A DNA stretch of 32,884 nt from Gammaproteobacteria bacterium (lineage in GTDB: Bacteria > Pseudomonadota > Gammaproteobacteria > Thiohalospirales > Thiohalospiraceae), in assembly GCA_024277575.1 (NCBI GenBank), contig JAJRUX010000096.1, positions 1-32,884 of the forward strand. The letters are read 5' to 3'. A model generated the notes under the pieces. That model did no database searches and was not told where the DNA came from. It saw only the letters and a program-made list of their open reading frames with translations. Shown in pieces: positions 1 to 8,225 of the stretch (positions are counted from its first letter, which is position 1; each line of letters opens with the position of its first letter). The position numbers were made by a program, and so were the translations under genes.

Positions 1-1488
1 AGGATTTTTGGTCTCCTCCCTGTAGCTGTAACCCAACTCATCCAGGAAACGTAGAAACGCTCCCCGTTCGGGCGGAGGCACCTGAATTCCCACCAGGATG
101 CGCCCAAAATCCGCACCATGATTGCGGTAGTGAAACAGGCTAATATTCCAGCTCTGCCCCATTCGGGTAAGAAAGCGCAACAGGGCTCCGGGGCGTTCGG
201 GAAATTCAAAACGATACAACAGCTCATGATCCGCCTGTCTTGCATGCCCGCCGACCATATAACGCACATGCATCTTGGCCATTTCATTGTCGGTCATATC
301 CACAACAGGATAGTCTGCAGCCTGCAAGCGAGTTATCAGGTCATCTTTTTCCGAATCACCGGACTGCATCTGAACACCCACAAATACATGCGCAGCATGG
401 GGGTCGGAGTAGCGATAGTTAAACTCTGTTATCGCCCGCAGCCCGATAATACCGCAAAACTGCCGGAAGCTGCCGGGCCGCTCCGGAATGGTGACACCGA
501 TAAGCGCTTCCCGGCGTTCACCCAGTTCAGCCCGCTCCGCCACGTGGCGCAGACGATCAAAATTCATGTTGGCACCACTGAGTACCGCAACGATATTTCT
601 GTCTCTGACTCCTTCCCGCTGCACATATTTTTTGACTCCGGCAACGGCTAGAGCTCCGGCTGGCTCGGCAATGGAACGGGTATCATCAAAGATATCCTTG
701 ATGGCTGCACAGATCTCATCCGTACTGACCAGAATCATCTCATCTACACACTGGCGCGCGATCCGGAACGGCTCCTCCCCCACCTGACGCACAGCCACAC
801 CATCGGCGAAAATGCCCACATGCTCAAGACAGACGCGCTCACCGTAAGCCAGAGCATGGTGCATTGAGGGGGCATCATCTGGCTCAACTCCAATTACCCG
901 TATGTCGGGACGCAGGTTCTTCACGTAGGCCGCCATACCGGCAATCAATCCACCTCCACCAACAGGAACAAACAGCGCATGAAGCTCTCCGGAGTGCTGC
1001 CGCAGGATCTCCATCGCCACTGTGCCCTGTCCGGCAATCACCTCTCTGTCGTCATAGGGATGGATAAAGGTCATGCCCTGTTCACGGGCCAGCTTGATGG
1101 CGTGGCTGTACGCATCATCATAACTGCTCCCGTGCAGCACCACTTCCCCACCCATATTGCGTACTGAACTTACCTTGATATCCGGCGTGGTCTTGGGCAT
1201 GACGATCAAACTGCGAATTCCCAGCTTGCGCGCTGATAACGCAACTCCCTGGGCATGGTTACCCGCAGAGGCAGCAATAACCCCCTTTGCCCGTTCACTC
1301 CCGGACAAGGCTGAGATCTTGTTGTAGGCGCCGCGAAGCTTGAAGGAAAAAACCTGTTGCAGATCTTCCCGCTTGAGCAAAATGCGGTTTTCAAACCGCC
1401 TGGACAAAGCAGGAGCATGCTCAAGGGGGGTCTCCCTTGCTACATCGTAGACCCGGGAGGTAAGAATGTCTTTGGTATATTGTTCCAT
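1..1488 (-). CDS. ilvA: Threonine ammonia-lyase (biosynthetic threonine dehydratase), 3' end truncated by the window edge
   Basis: Reverse complement from ATG at 1488 reads MEQYTKDILTSRVYDVARETPLEHAPALSRRFENRILLKREDLQQVFSFKLRGAYNKI..., with PLP-lysine context SFKLRGAYN, glycine-rich VGGGGLIAG and C-terminal ACT-like repeats; open through position 1. Not in the supplied ORF track because it runs off the window. Confidence 0.95.
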   Translation of the reverse strand, partial: MEQYTKDILTSRVYDVARETPLEHAPALSRRFENRILLKREDLQQVFSFKLRGAYNKISALSGSERAKGVIAASAGNHAQGVALSARKLGIRSLIVMPKTTPDIKVSSVRNMGGEVVLHGSSYDDAYSHAIKLAREQGMTFIHPYDDREVIAGQGTVAMEILRQHSGELHALFVPVGGGGLIAGMAAYVKNLRPDIRVIGVEPDDAPSMHHALAYGERVCLEHVGIFADGVAVRQVGEEPFRIARQCVDEMILVSTDEICAAIKDIFDDTRSIAEPAGALAVAGVKKYVQREGVRDRNIVAVLSGANMNFDRLRHVAERAELGERREALIGVTIPERPGSFRQFCGIIGLRAITEFNYRYSDPHAAHVFVGVQMQSGDSEKDDLITRLQAADYPVVDMTDNEMAKMHVRYMVGGHARQADHELLYRFEFPERPGALLRFLTRMGQSWNISLFHYRNHGADFGRILVGIQVPPPERGAFLRFLDELGYSYREETKNP

Positions 1489-1600
1489 TATCAGATTAAG
1501 TTAACAGTTCATGAGATGAATGTCAGCGTCCATCTGGTGATATACAATGAACAGGCTTATACTTCACGAATATTCCTGAATAATACAGCTGGAGTTTCCG

Positions 1601-2257
1601 ATGAACCAGAATGAAATGAAAAAAGCAGTTGCCGAAGCCGCACTGGACTATGTCGAAGCCGGAACTATAATCGGTGTCGGAACCGGCTCCACCGCCAACC
1701 TCTTCATTGATGCTCTCGCTGACATCAAACATAAAATTGACGGCACCGTTGCCAGCTCGGTCGCCTCCGCCAAACGCCTCGAGAGCCACGGGATCGAAGT
1801 TTTTGAACTCAACATGGTAAACGAGATTTCGGTCTATATCGATGGGGCAGATGAGACCACCAAATATCTGCAGCTGATTAAAGGGGGCGGCGGCGCCCTG
1901 ACGCGCGAAAAGATTGTCGCTGCGGCAAGCCGGAAATTCGTCTGCATCGCGGACGAGAGCAAACTGGTGGACATCCTGGGTGCCTTCCCACTGCCTATTG
2001 AGGTCATCCCCATGGCGCGCAGCTATGTGGCACGGGAGTTGGTCAAGCTGGGTGGTGAACCGGTATTGCGTGAGGGTTTTACCACCGACAATGGCAACGT
2101 CATTCTCGATATCCACGGATTGCAGATTATGGAACCCACCAAACTTGAGGCTCAGCTCAACAATATCGCAGGCGTTGTCACTAACGGCCTGTTTGCCATC
2201 CGTCCAGCGGATGTGCTGTTACTCGGTACCAGTGAAGGTGTAAAGACTCTCGCATAA
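1601..2257 (+). CDS. rpiA: Ribose-5-phosphate isomerase A
   Basis: 218 aa with [22 protein letters not shown] and [14 protein letters not shown] motifs typical of RpiA. Confidence 0.96.
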   Translation: MNQNEMKKAVAEAALDYVEAGTIIGVGTGSTANLFIDALADIKHKIDGTVASSVASAKRLESHGIEVFELNMVNEISVYIDGADETTKYLQLIKGGGGALTREKIVAAASRKFVCIADESKLVDILGAFPLPIEVIPMARSYVARELVKLGGEPVLREGFTTDNGNVILDIHGLQIMEPTKLEAQLNNIAGVVTNGLFAIRPADVLLLGTSEGVKTLA

Positions 2258-2274
2258 TACCCATCAAGATGATA

Positions 2275-2302
2275 ATCCGGGGTTGTTAGGCCAACTCCGG
2301 AT
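2275..2302 (+). terminator. Hairpin just downstream of rpiA, possible terminator (no clear adjacent T-run)
   Basis: ATCCGGGGTTG - ttaggc - CAACTCCGGAT, 11-bp stem with one G-T pair, 18 nt after the rpiA stop. Confidence 0.45.
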
Positions 2303-2486
2303 CATTCATTTGGAACGGACAGATACAGATTCTTTTTTTGCTTCACGATGCTATCTCGCTCATTTACAAGGATGTTTGCCATGCCTATCTGTAGTGAGCT
2401 GAAACTATCCATCTCTCACTGGGTTATTTTCAGATACTGCATTCCCTGCGCTTACCCCGGCCAAAGCTGCAAGGAGAATTGAGTCC

Positions 2487-2655
2487 GGCTAGGAGGCTGT
2501 CGGATTTGGGAATAATCTACTGCGCTGATGGGAGAGCGGCCAAAATATCCCCGGTTTTTCGTTAAATAGATCCACTATTCGCCTCAAAACCGAAAACATT
2601 TTGACCCGCTCTCCCACCAGCTCGCTACGATTACCCAAACCCGACAGCCTCCAGC
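2487..2655. repeat. Full-length fold-back (MITE-like) inverted-repeat element
   Basis: Left arm GGCTAGGAGGCTGTCGGATTTGGG...GGGAGAGCGGCCAAAAT; right arm reverse complement GGCTGGAGGCTGTCGGGTTTGGG...GGGAGAGCGGGTCAAAAT. Symmetric about ~2572 (AATAG-atcca-CTATT at the centre). Confidence 0.75.
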
Positions 2656-2847
2656 CATAAATCATAAATAAATTAAAATTTATCTGTTCAGTTTGTGATG
2701 CACGTTCTGGCATTATTTGTAACACCATGTTTTCATTAAAAACAAACACCAATGCTACAGTTATTGATGGTTATTCATAACCTTGATCCCGGGTACTATA
2801 TAAGCCATCATTGGAATTAATTTAACTAGCCAAATTCAGAGGAAAAC

Positions 2848-3891
2848 ATGGCTCTATCCAGGCGCGATTTCCTGGCCGGTGTTGCTGCCCTGCCTTTATT
2901 ACCACTATCAACCCATGCAAACTCTGACGGGTCTCTCCACTTTCTGAATAGCAGCAACAGCGTAGACCGAGACGCATTGCAGACATTCAAAAAAAGGTCA
3001 GATATCAATGTCTTGATGGACATCTATAATGATGAAGCGGAGTTTATTGGGGGGTTTTTAGGTGACAACCCCCGTTATGATGCCGTTCTCGCCTCAGATG
3101 ACAGCATTGCTCATTTGGTTCAAACCGGATTACTCGATCCCCTGAATCGTTCATTAATTCCGAACATGCGTCAAATTGATTCGCATTTTCTGACTGCAGC
3201 ATTTGATCCAAATCGAAATTTCAGTTTGCCTTTTATCTGGGGAACCCTGGGTATCGCCTATCGAAAATCAGCGGTAGAAAGAATCCCCGACAGCTGGAAA
3301 TATTTGCTTAATTCAGGAAAATATTTTAATCGCATTGCGCTATTATCAGAAAAACTGACTGTACTTCAGATAGCTCAAAAATATCTTGGTTACCCAATTA
3401 ATTCCAGTGATGAAAAAGCACTCCAAAAAGCTGAGCAGTTACTCATAAAACAGAAACCTCACATCAAAATATTTTCCAATAATACCCAGAAGCTACTGCT
3501 GTCTGGCCAGGTTGATCTGGCCATGATATGGAGTGACGATTTTTTGAAAAACTTGAGCACCTCTTCTGATCTTGGTTATACCGTACCAGCAGAAGGAACA
3601 CTAACCTGGCAAAAATCCCTGTGTATACCAAAACATGCCGCCGATCCTGTAGCCGCCCACAAACTTATTGATTTTCTTCTGGAGAAAGGAATAGCGGCGA
3701 GATTGGCAAAAAAATTTCGCTACGCCACACCCAATAAGGATGCCCTGGAGCTGATGGATAAAAGCTACCTGAACAACCCCGCTCTCTCTCTGCCTCCTGC
3801 TGTGCTGAAAGAATCTGAAAGCAGAAGATTCCCAACAGGAAATCACAATCTACTATACAAAAAAGCGTGGGAACAAATTATGAAAAAATAG
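2848..3891 (+). CDS. Tat-exported periplasmic solute-binding protein, PotD-like (spermidine/putrescine type)
   Basis: 347 aa; N-terminus MALSRRDFLAGVAALPLLPLSTHA is a twin-arginine signal; FSLPFIWGTLGIAYRKSAV resembles the PotD core; AGAGGA ribosome-binding site upstream. Confidence 0.75.
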   Translation: MALSRRDFLAGVAALPLLPLSTHANSDGSLHFLNSSNSVDRDALQTFKKRSDINVLMDIYNDEAEFIGGFLGDNPRYDAVLASDDSIAHLVQTGLLDPLNRSLIPNMRQIDSHFLTAAFDPNRNFSLPFIWGTLGIAYRKSAVERIPDSWKYLLNSGKYFNRIALLSEKLTVLQIAQKYLGYPINSSDEKALQKAEQLLIKQKPHIKIFSNNTQKLLLSGQVDLAMIWSDDFLKNLSTSSDLGYTVPAEGTLTWQKSLCIPKHAADPVAAHKLIDFLLEKGIAARLAKKFRYATPNKDALELMDKSYLNNPALSLPPAVLKESESRRFPTGNHNLLYKKAWEQIMKK

Positions 3892-3931
3892 TTTTTTCAA
3901 TTGATTAATGCGGCTGAGCAATAAAAACGGG

Positions 3932-3963
3932 TTGTACAAGCAGCTTGAATGCTGCTTGTACAA
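3932..3963. terminator. Perfect inverted repeat between convergent genes, probable bidirectional terminator
   Basis: TTGTACAAGCAGC - ttgaat - GCTGCTTGTACAA, 13-bp perfect stem between the genes ending at 3891 (+) and 3995 (-). Confidence 0.6.
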
Positions 3964-3994
3964 ATCTCATTTTGCAAATTTATCAACCTGTTCG

Positions 3995-4819
3995 TTATAC
4001 CTCCATGACAGCGCTCAATGGCTTGGCAGCATTAATCCAGCTGGCGACAACAGCGAGTTGAGGCACTTCCTTGACTCTATGCTCCCGTTCGTTGACATCC
4101 TTCAACTTCGCTAAAAGTTGTTCCGCATCCCGACCCGCCAAATCCTGAACTGATTCAACACCAGAGAATTCAAGCAACTCTGCAAACTGCCCCATTATTC
4201 CCGGGATGCGCATCAAATCCGCCATACTTGCCCATTTTCTGACAACATAGCGCTCTTTCAGGCCAATCTTGTCCGCAACATCCTCCCAGCCCTCTTTGGT
4301 GTTACAGTACCGTAACAGATCTTCGGTAGTTTCGATCCCCAAAGTCCGCAGTTTTCTTCCAAAACCTTTACCAATACCCTCAACCTCCTCAACGGGATAG
4401 GGATAATCATCACCGACTAACCCTTCTCGGTATTCGTGCGTGGTAACCTGGTTTGCATCTTTGGCGGCCAATAGTGCATCGTATTTTTCTTTCCAGTCGT
4501 CACGCTCCTTTTGAAGCTCCGCCTGCTGAACTTTCAAATATTCATGGTCCTGTTTCAACTGCTCAAAACGGCCTGCCCAATCCTCACTCTCGGCCTCCGA
4601 TCTTGGTGCAACCGCCAATGCAGTGTACTTGGCTTTCCAGTCATCGCTTTCACTGCGCAGTTGAGCGTAATCACGCTTTAGACGCTCGTAACGGCTCGCC
4701 CAGTCAACATCATCAACGGATTCAGCGCGTTTGCAACGGCAAAACAGGCACCCAATAATAAATCCAAGTACAAACGCAACCAACAAACACAGCACTATCT
4801 GTCCAATTAAATAACCCAT
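3995..4819 (-). CDS. Membrane-anchored coiled-coil protein with C-terminal helix-hairpin-helix domain (DUF4332-like)
   Basis: N-terminal TM helix MGYLIGQIVLCLLVAFVLGFIIGCLF, duplicated DW-rich coiled-coil segment, then VEEVEGIGKGFGRKLRTLGIETTEDLLRYC (HhH). Confidence 0.7.
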   Translation of the reverse strand: MGYLIGQIVLCLLVAFVLGFIIGCLFCRCKRAESVDDVDWASRYERLKRDYAQLRSESDDWKAKYTALAVAPRSEAESEDWAGRFEQLKQDHEYLKVQQAELQKERDDWKEKYDALLAAKDANQVTTHEYREGLVGDDYPYPVEEVEGIGKGFGRKLRTLGIETTEDLLRYCNTKEGWEDVADKIGLKERYVVRKWASMADLMRIPGIMGQFAELLEFSGVESVQDLAGRDAEQLLAKLKDVNEREHRVKEVPQLAVVASWINAAKPLSAVMEV

Positions 4820-4821
4820 AA

Positions 4822-5889
4822 CTAACTCCCCTGAATATTGACGTTGAATTCGATACGACGGTTTTTTGCGCGCCCGGCTTCAGTTTCGTTGTCTGCAACA
4901 GGCTTTGACTCCCCATATCCAACAGCAGACAGCCGGTTCGCAGCGATACCTTTACGGATCAGATATTCAACCACCGATTCAGCGCGTGCCTGGCTCAGCT
5001 TCATGTTCATCTGCTCGCCTCCACGTGCATCTGTGTGCCCTTCAATTTCGATCTTTGCAGCGGGACACTCTGAGGCAACGCGTGCAAGCTCATCCAGCAA
5101 CGGATAGCTTTCTGGAGTAATTTGCGCACTGGCCGTTTTGAAATGAATCTTCCGCTCAACCAGTAACTTGTCGAATTGTTGCTGGCAGGTATTTGCTGCG
5201 GCCACAGGTGTCGGCACAACAATATCGTACCGATGCTTGTATCCGCCCGCGGATAAAGAACCGCTAATGGCCTGCTCTACATCCGTCCGCGTACCGGCGG
5301 AATCGACAACCCCGGTCAATCGAAGCTCTGAATCAACCAAAGCTGCATTCATGCGTGAAAACCGATCGAGGTTAGCTGCAATCCCCTCTGCAGCAGAACG
5401 CCAACCTGCCGGCGCACCAGCAACGATCTCCAGCCGATCCACAACTTTGTCAGTTCCAACGCGCTGCCTGGCTATCTCAACGACAGCCGCACGGGTTTCT
5501 TCGTCAGGCACCATACCGCTGATTACCACACCACTATTGCCCTTGGTGAAATTAATCTCATAGGGCGCGGACAACACAACGGGAGGCGGAGCAACAGTTG
5601 CGGACGGTTCTCCAACGGTAATACGGTTATCAACTGTACGTACACCATGAACACTACGGGCGGTCTCTCCTGCCTTATCCCGAAGGGACGCACTTGGCGC
5701 CGAGCCCGTTAATATGATGTCACGGCCATCAATACCAACACGGGACCAATCAATACCCGCAGACTTTAAAGCATCATCCGTGCGGGTGACCAGATCCTGT
5801 TCAATCGCCGGCGTATGCCTTCCCAGACACAGCCAGGCAAGTAATATCAGCGCAATAGCCCCAAGTAATAGAATGAGTATTTTTTTCAT
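4822..5889 (-). CDS. OmpA-family protein with BON-like domains
   Basis: N-terminal hydrophobic anchor; BON-like segments (GRDIILTGSAPSASLRDKA..VHGVRTVDNRITV); C-terminal OmpA domain IEIEGHTDARGGEQMNMKLSQARAESVVEYLIRKGIAANRLSAVGYGESKPVADN..RAKNRRIEF. Confidence 0.88.
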   Translation of the reverse strand: MKKILILLLGAIALILLAWLCLGRHTPAIEQDLVTRTDDALKSAGIDWSRVGIDGRDIILTGSAPSASLRDKAGETARSVHGVRTVDNRITVGEPSATVAPPPVVLSAPYEINFTKGNSGVVISGMVPDEETRAAVVEIARQRVGTDKVVDRLEIVAGAPAGWRSAAEGIAANLDRFSRMNAALVDSELRLTGVVDSAGTRTDVEQAISGSLSAGGYKHRYDIVVPTPVAAANTCQQQFDKLLVERKIHFKTASAQITPESYPLLDELARVASECPAAKIEIEGHTDARGGEQMNMKLSQARAESVVEYLIRKGIAANRLSAVGYGESKPVADNETEAGRAKNRRIEFNVNIQGS

Positions 5890-6500
5890 ATAACTCTCCG
5901 GTATATCCGGTTTGTTTTGCTAATAACGTATTTCAAACTGAAAAACCAAATCTTTAACTGATTAACAGCCAAACAACCAGGCATGTCGATTACCCGGCAT
6001 CCAGTAAAAATGTCAAATTACGGAAGGTTATTGTCGTCGCAAACCAAAATTCGTGTTAAAGGAACGGAGTACTGCTTGGCTTGGCTTGGCAAGTAAAAAG
6101 CTGTTAGCAGCAGCCAAATGCACAAGGATGCGTACCAGAAACACGAGATTTTGATTTGAAACGGGAAAGGCAAGAAAACAACAAGGCGAACCGCCCATAG
6201 TCCCCAATAGACGAAGGCCGTGGCTATCCTGCAAGGCCATGTTCCCACTGGCCTTTCTTGCCATGTGGAAAACCAGGATGTTGGGCCGTTTTCGAGCCAA
6301 AACAGCTAATTCATTCCCTAATCCAACAATCTCCGGGGAGACTTTATAACATAAATAAGCCATACAAGCCAAAAAGATAGATAGCAATTTTTGATCCAAA
6401 CGGCTGCGATAATTGGTAAACTGGCTATCAGGACAGCAGTTCCGGCTGTCAAAGGGACTGTAGTGCCGACACATGAATGGTTCACAGGAGTCTGATTCAA

Positions 6501-7052
6501 ATGCTTGAAGAGTATGCGCCGATAATATTGTTCATCTGTCTGATTGCCATTCTCTGGCTTGTCGGGACATATAACAACTTCATAAAACGCCGCAATATGA
6601 TTGAGGAGCAGTGGAGTGGTATCGATGTAGCCCTGAGACGGCGGTATAACCTGATCCCCAACCTGATTAAGGCCGTAAAGGGATATGGGAAACATGAATC
6701 AGAACTGTTGCAGAAAACCACGGAGCAACGAACCAATGGAGATAACATTGCACAGCGCGCGGCTAGCGAAAGTGAAATTTCCCGATCGCTGAATAATCTT
6801 TTGGCCGTCGCTGAGCAGTATCCCGATCTAAAAGCCAGCAATAACTTCCTAGCCCTGCAGAACAGCCTCAATGAAATAGAAAAAGAGGTTCAGCAGGCTC
6901 GTCAAGGTTATAATGCGGCAGTACGGAAATTCAACACGCTGGTTGAATCTTTTCCCAGCAATATCATGGCGAGAGTATTCAACTTTAAAACCTTTAATTA
7001 TTTTACACTTGAACTGGCAACACAACGCGAGTTCCCTGATGTTGATTTTTAA
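6501..7052 (+). CDS. LemA family protein
   Basis: Starts MLEEYAPIILFICLIAILWLVGTYNNFIKRRNMIEEQWSGIDVALRRRYNLIPNLIKAVKGYGKHE, the classic LemA N-terminus; AGGAG at 6486-6490 favours start 6501 over the upstream 6477 ATG. Confidence 0.9.
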   Translation: MLEEYAPIILFICLIAILWLVGTYNNFIKRRNMIEEQWSGIDVALRRRYNLIPNLIKAVKGYGKHESELLQKTTEQRTNGDNIAQRAASESEISRSLNNLLAVAEQYPDLKASNNFLALQNSLNEIEKEVQQARQGYNAAVRKFNTLVESFPSNIMARVFNFKTFNYFTLELATQREFPDVDF

Positions 7053-7081
7053 CCAACCCTGGTAATGAAGGAGCTTGATAG

Positions 7082-7603
7082 ATGGCAAACCAAAGTAAAT
7101 TCCCCACATCACTAGCTGTAGGTGCAGGCATTGCGCTGGCAGTGACAGCTTACCTGGTGCTACCCACGTTGGGAGGTGGACCAGATGTGGATATGAGTGA
7201 AGCTGCAGTACAGGAGAGGATAAAACCTGTTGGCACTGTTGCCGCAACCCCTGCACCTGCTGCACCAACCCCGGCTCCAGCCAAGTCAGAGCCGGCTGCT
7301 GCACCTGCAGCCGCTGAGCCTGCCGCACTCGCAGCGTCTGAAACCAAAGCAGCTTCATCAGCCCGTTCTGGAGAGGATATTTTCAATTCCACCTGTACGG
7401 CTTGCCACTCTACCGGAGCGGCAGGAGCACCCAAGGTCGGTGATAAAGAAGCATGGGCACCCTATATCGCAACGGGCATGGATACCATGTTGGAATTTGC
7501 CATCAAAGGAAAGAACGCGATGCCTCCACGGGGTACCTGCGGAAACTGCTCTGATGATGAATTGAAATCCGCTATTGAATATATGGTGTCAAAGAGTCAA
7601 TAA
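7082..7603 (+). CDS. Cytochrome c5-like c-type cytochrome, membrane anchored with Ala/Pro-rich linker
   Basis: Heme motif CTACH, downstream AMPPRGTCGNCSDDELKSAIEYMV typical of cytochrome c5; N-terminal TM and A/P-rich linker. Confidence 0.9.
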   Translation: MANQSKFPTSLAVGAGIALAVTAYLVLPTLGGGPDVDMSEAAVQERIKPVGTVAATPAPAAPTPAPAKSEPAAAPAAAEPAALAASETKAASSARSGEDIFNSTCTACHSTGAAGAPKVGDKEAWAPYIATGMDTMLEFAIKGKNAMPPRGTCGNCSDDELKSAIEYMVSKSQ

Positions 7604-7803
7604 CTTTCCATCCAGATTGAGTATCTGAAACAACTGCTTCCTCTCTTTCAAGAGAGGGAGCAATTATAAACATATCACTTTTTCCAATAACCCACTCTTT
7701 GTAGCACTGATATCCCATCCGGGTGCGGATTTTTTCTGTGACAAAAAGATTTACACGCTTCAAAAGCGAATAATCTGTGCGGATGAATTACTGCAAAAAA
7801 GAA

Positions 7804-7880
7804 TGGGGTGGACGATGGGACTCGAACCCACGACGACCGGAATCACAATCCGGGGCTCTACCAACTGAGCTACGCCCACC
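7804..7880 (-). tRNA. tRNA-His (GTG) with encoded CCA
   Basis: Reverse complement GGTGGGCGTAGCTCAGTTGGTAGAGCCCCGGATTGTGATTCCGGTCGTCGTGGGTTCGAGTCCCATCGTCCACCCCA; cloverleaf, G-1:C73 pair, anticodon GTG. Confidence 0.95.
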
Positions 7881-7914
7881 ATAGTGGAAAAAAGCGCCCT
7901 ATCAGGCACCAATA

Positions 7915-7991
7915 TGGCACGCCCGGCAGGACTCGAACCTGCTACCCTCGGCTTAGAAGGCCGATGCTCTATCCAGATGAGCTACGGGCGC
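7915..7991 (-). tRNA. tRNA-Arg (TCT) with encoded CCA
   Basis: Reverse complement GCGCCCGTAGCTCATCTGGATAGAGCATCGGCCTTCTAAGCCGAGGGTAGCAGGTTCGAGTCCTGCCGGGCGTGCCA; anticodon TCT. Confidence 0.95.
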
Positions 7992-8068
7992 ATAATTCAC
8001 AGGCCGGAATTCTATCACAAGCCCTCCCTCGACGTACCTGATACTCTTACGGTCGAGTATACAATATT

Positions 8069-8145
8069 TGGTCGGGGTAGAGAGATTCGAACTCCCGACA
8101 TCCTGCTCCCAAAGCAGGCGCGCTACCAGACTGCGCTATACCCCG
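8069..8145 (-). tRNA. tRNA-Pro (TGG) with encoded CCA
   Basis: Reverse complement CGGGGTATAGCGCAGTCTGGTAGCGCGCCTGCTTTGGGAGCAGGATGTCGGGAGTTCGAATCTCTCTACCCCGACCA; anticodon TGG. Confidence 0.95.
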
Positions 8146-8225
8146 ATTTGTGCTCTACTTCGCACGATTGCACGCAAGGCGACAAATAATACGCGGCAAG
8201 AGGAATTACGTCAACCTGGATTCAA

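Noticed and set aside
1523-2116. 197-aa minus-strand ORF
   Set aside because: Antisense to rpiA; shadow ORF with no family signature.
7636-7661. Intrinsic terminator after the cytochrome c5 gene
   Set aside because: The 12-bp hairpin (GCTTCCTCTCTT-tc-AAGAGAGGGAGC) is real, but no T-run follows on either strand, so terminator function is not supported.
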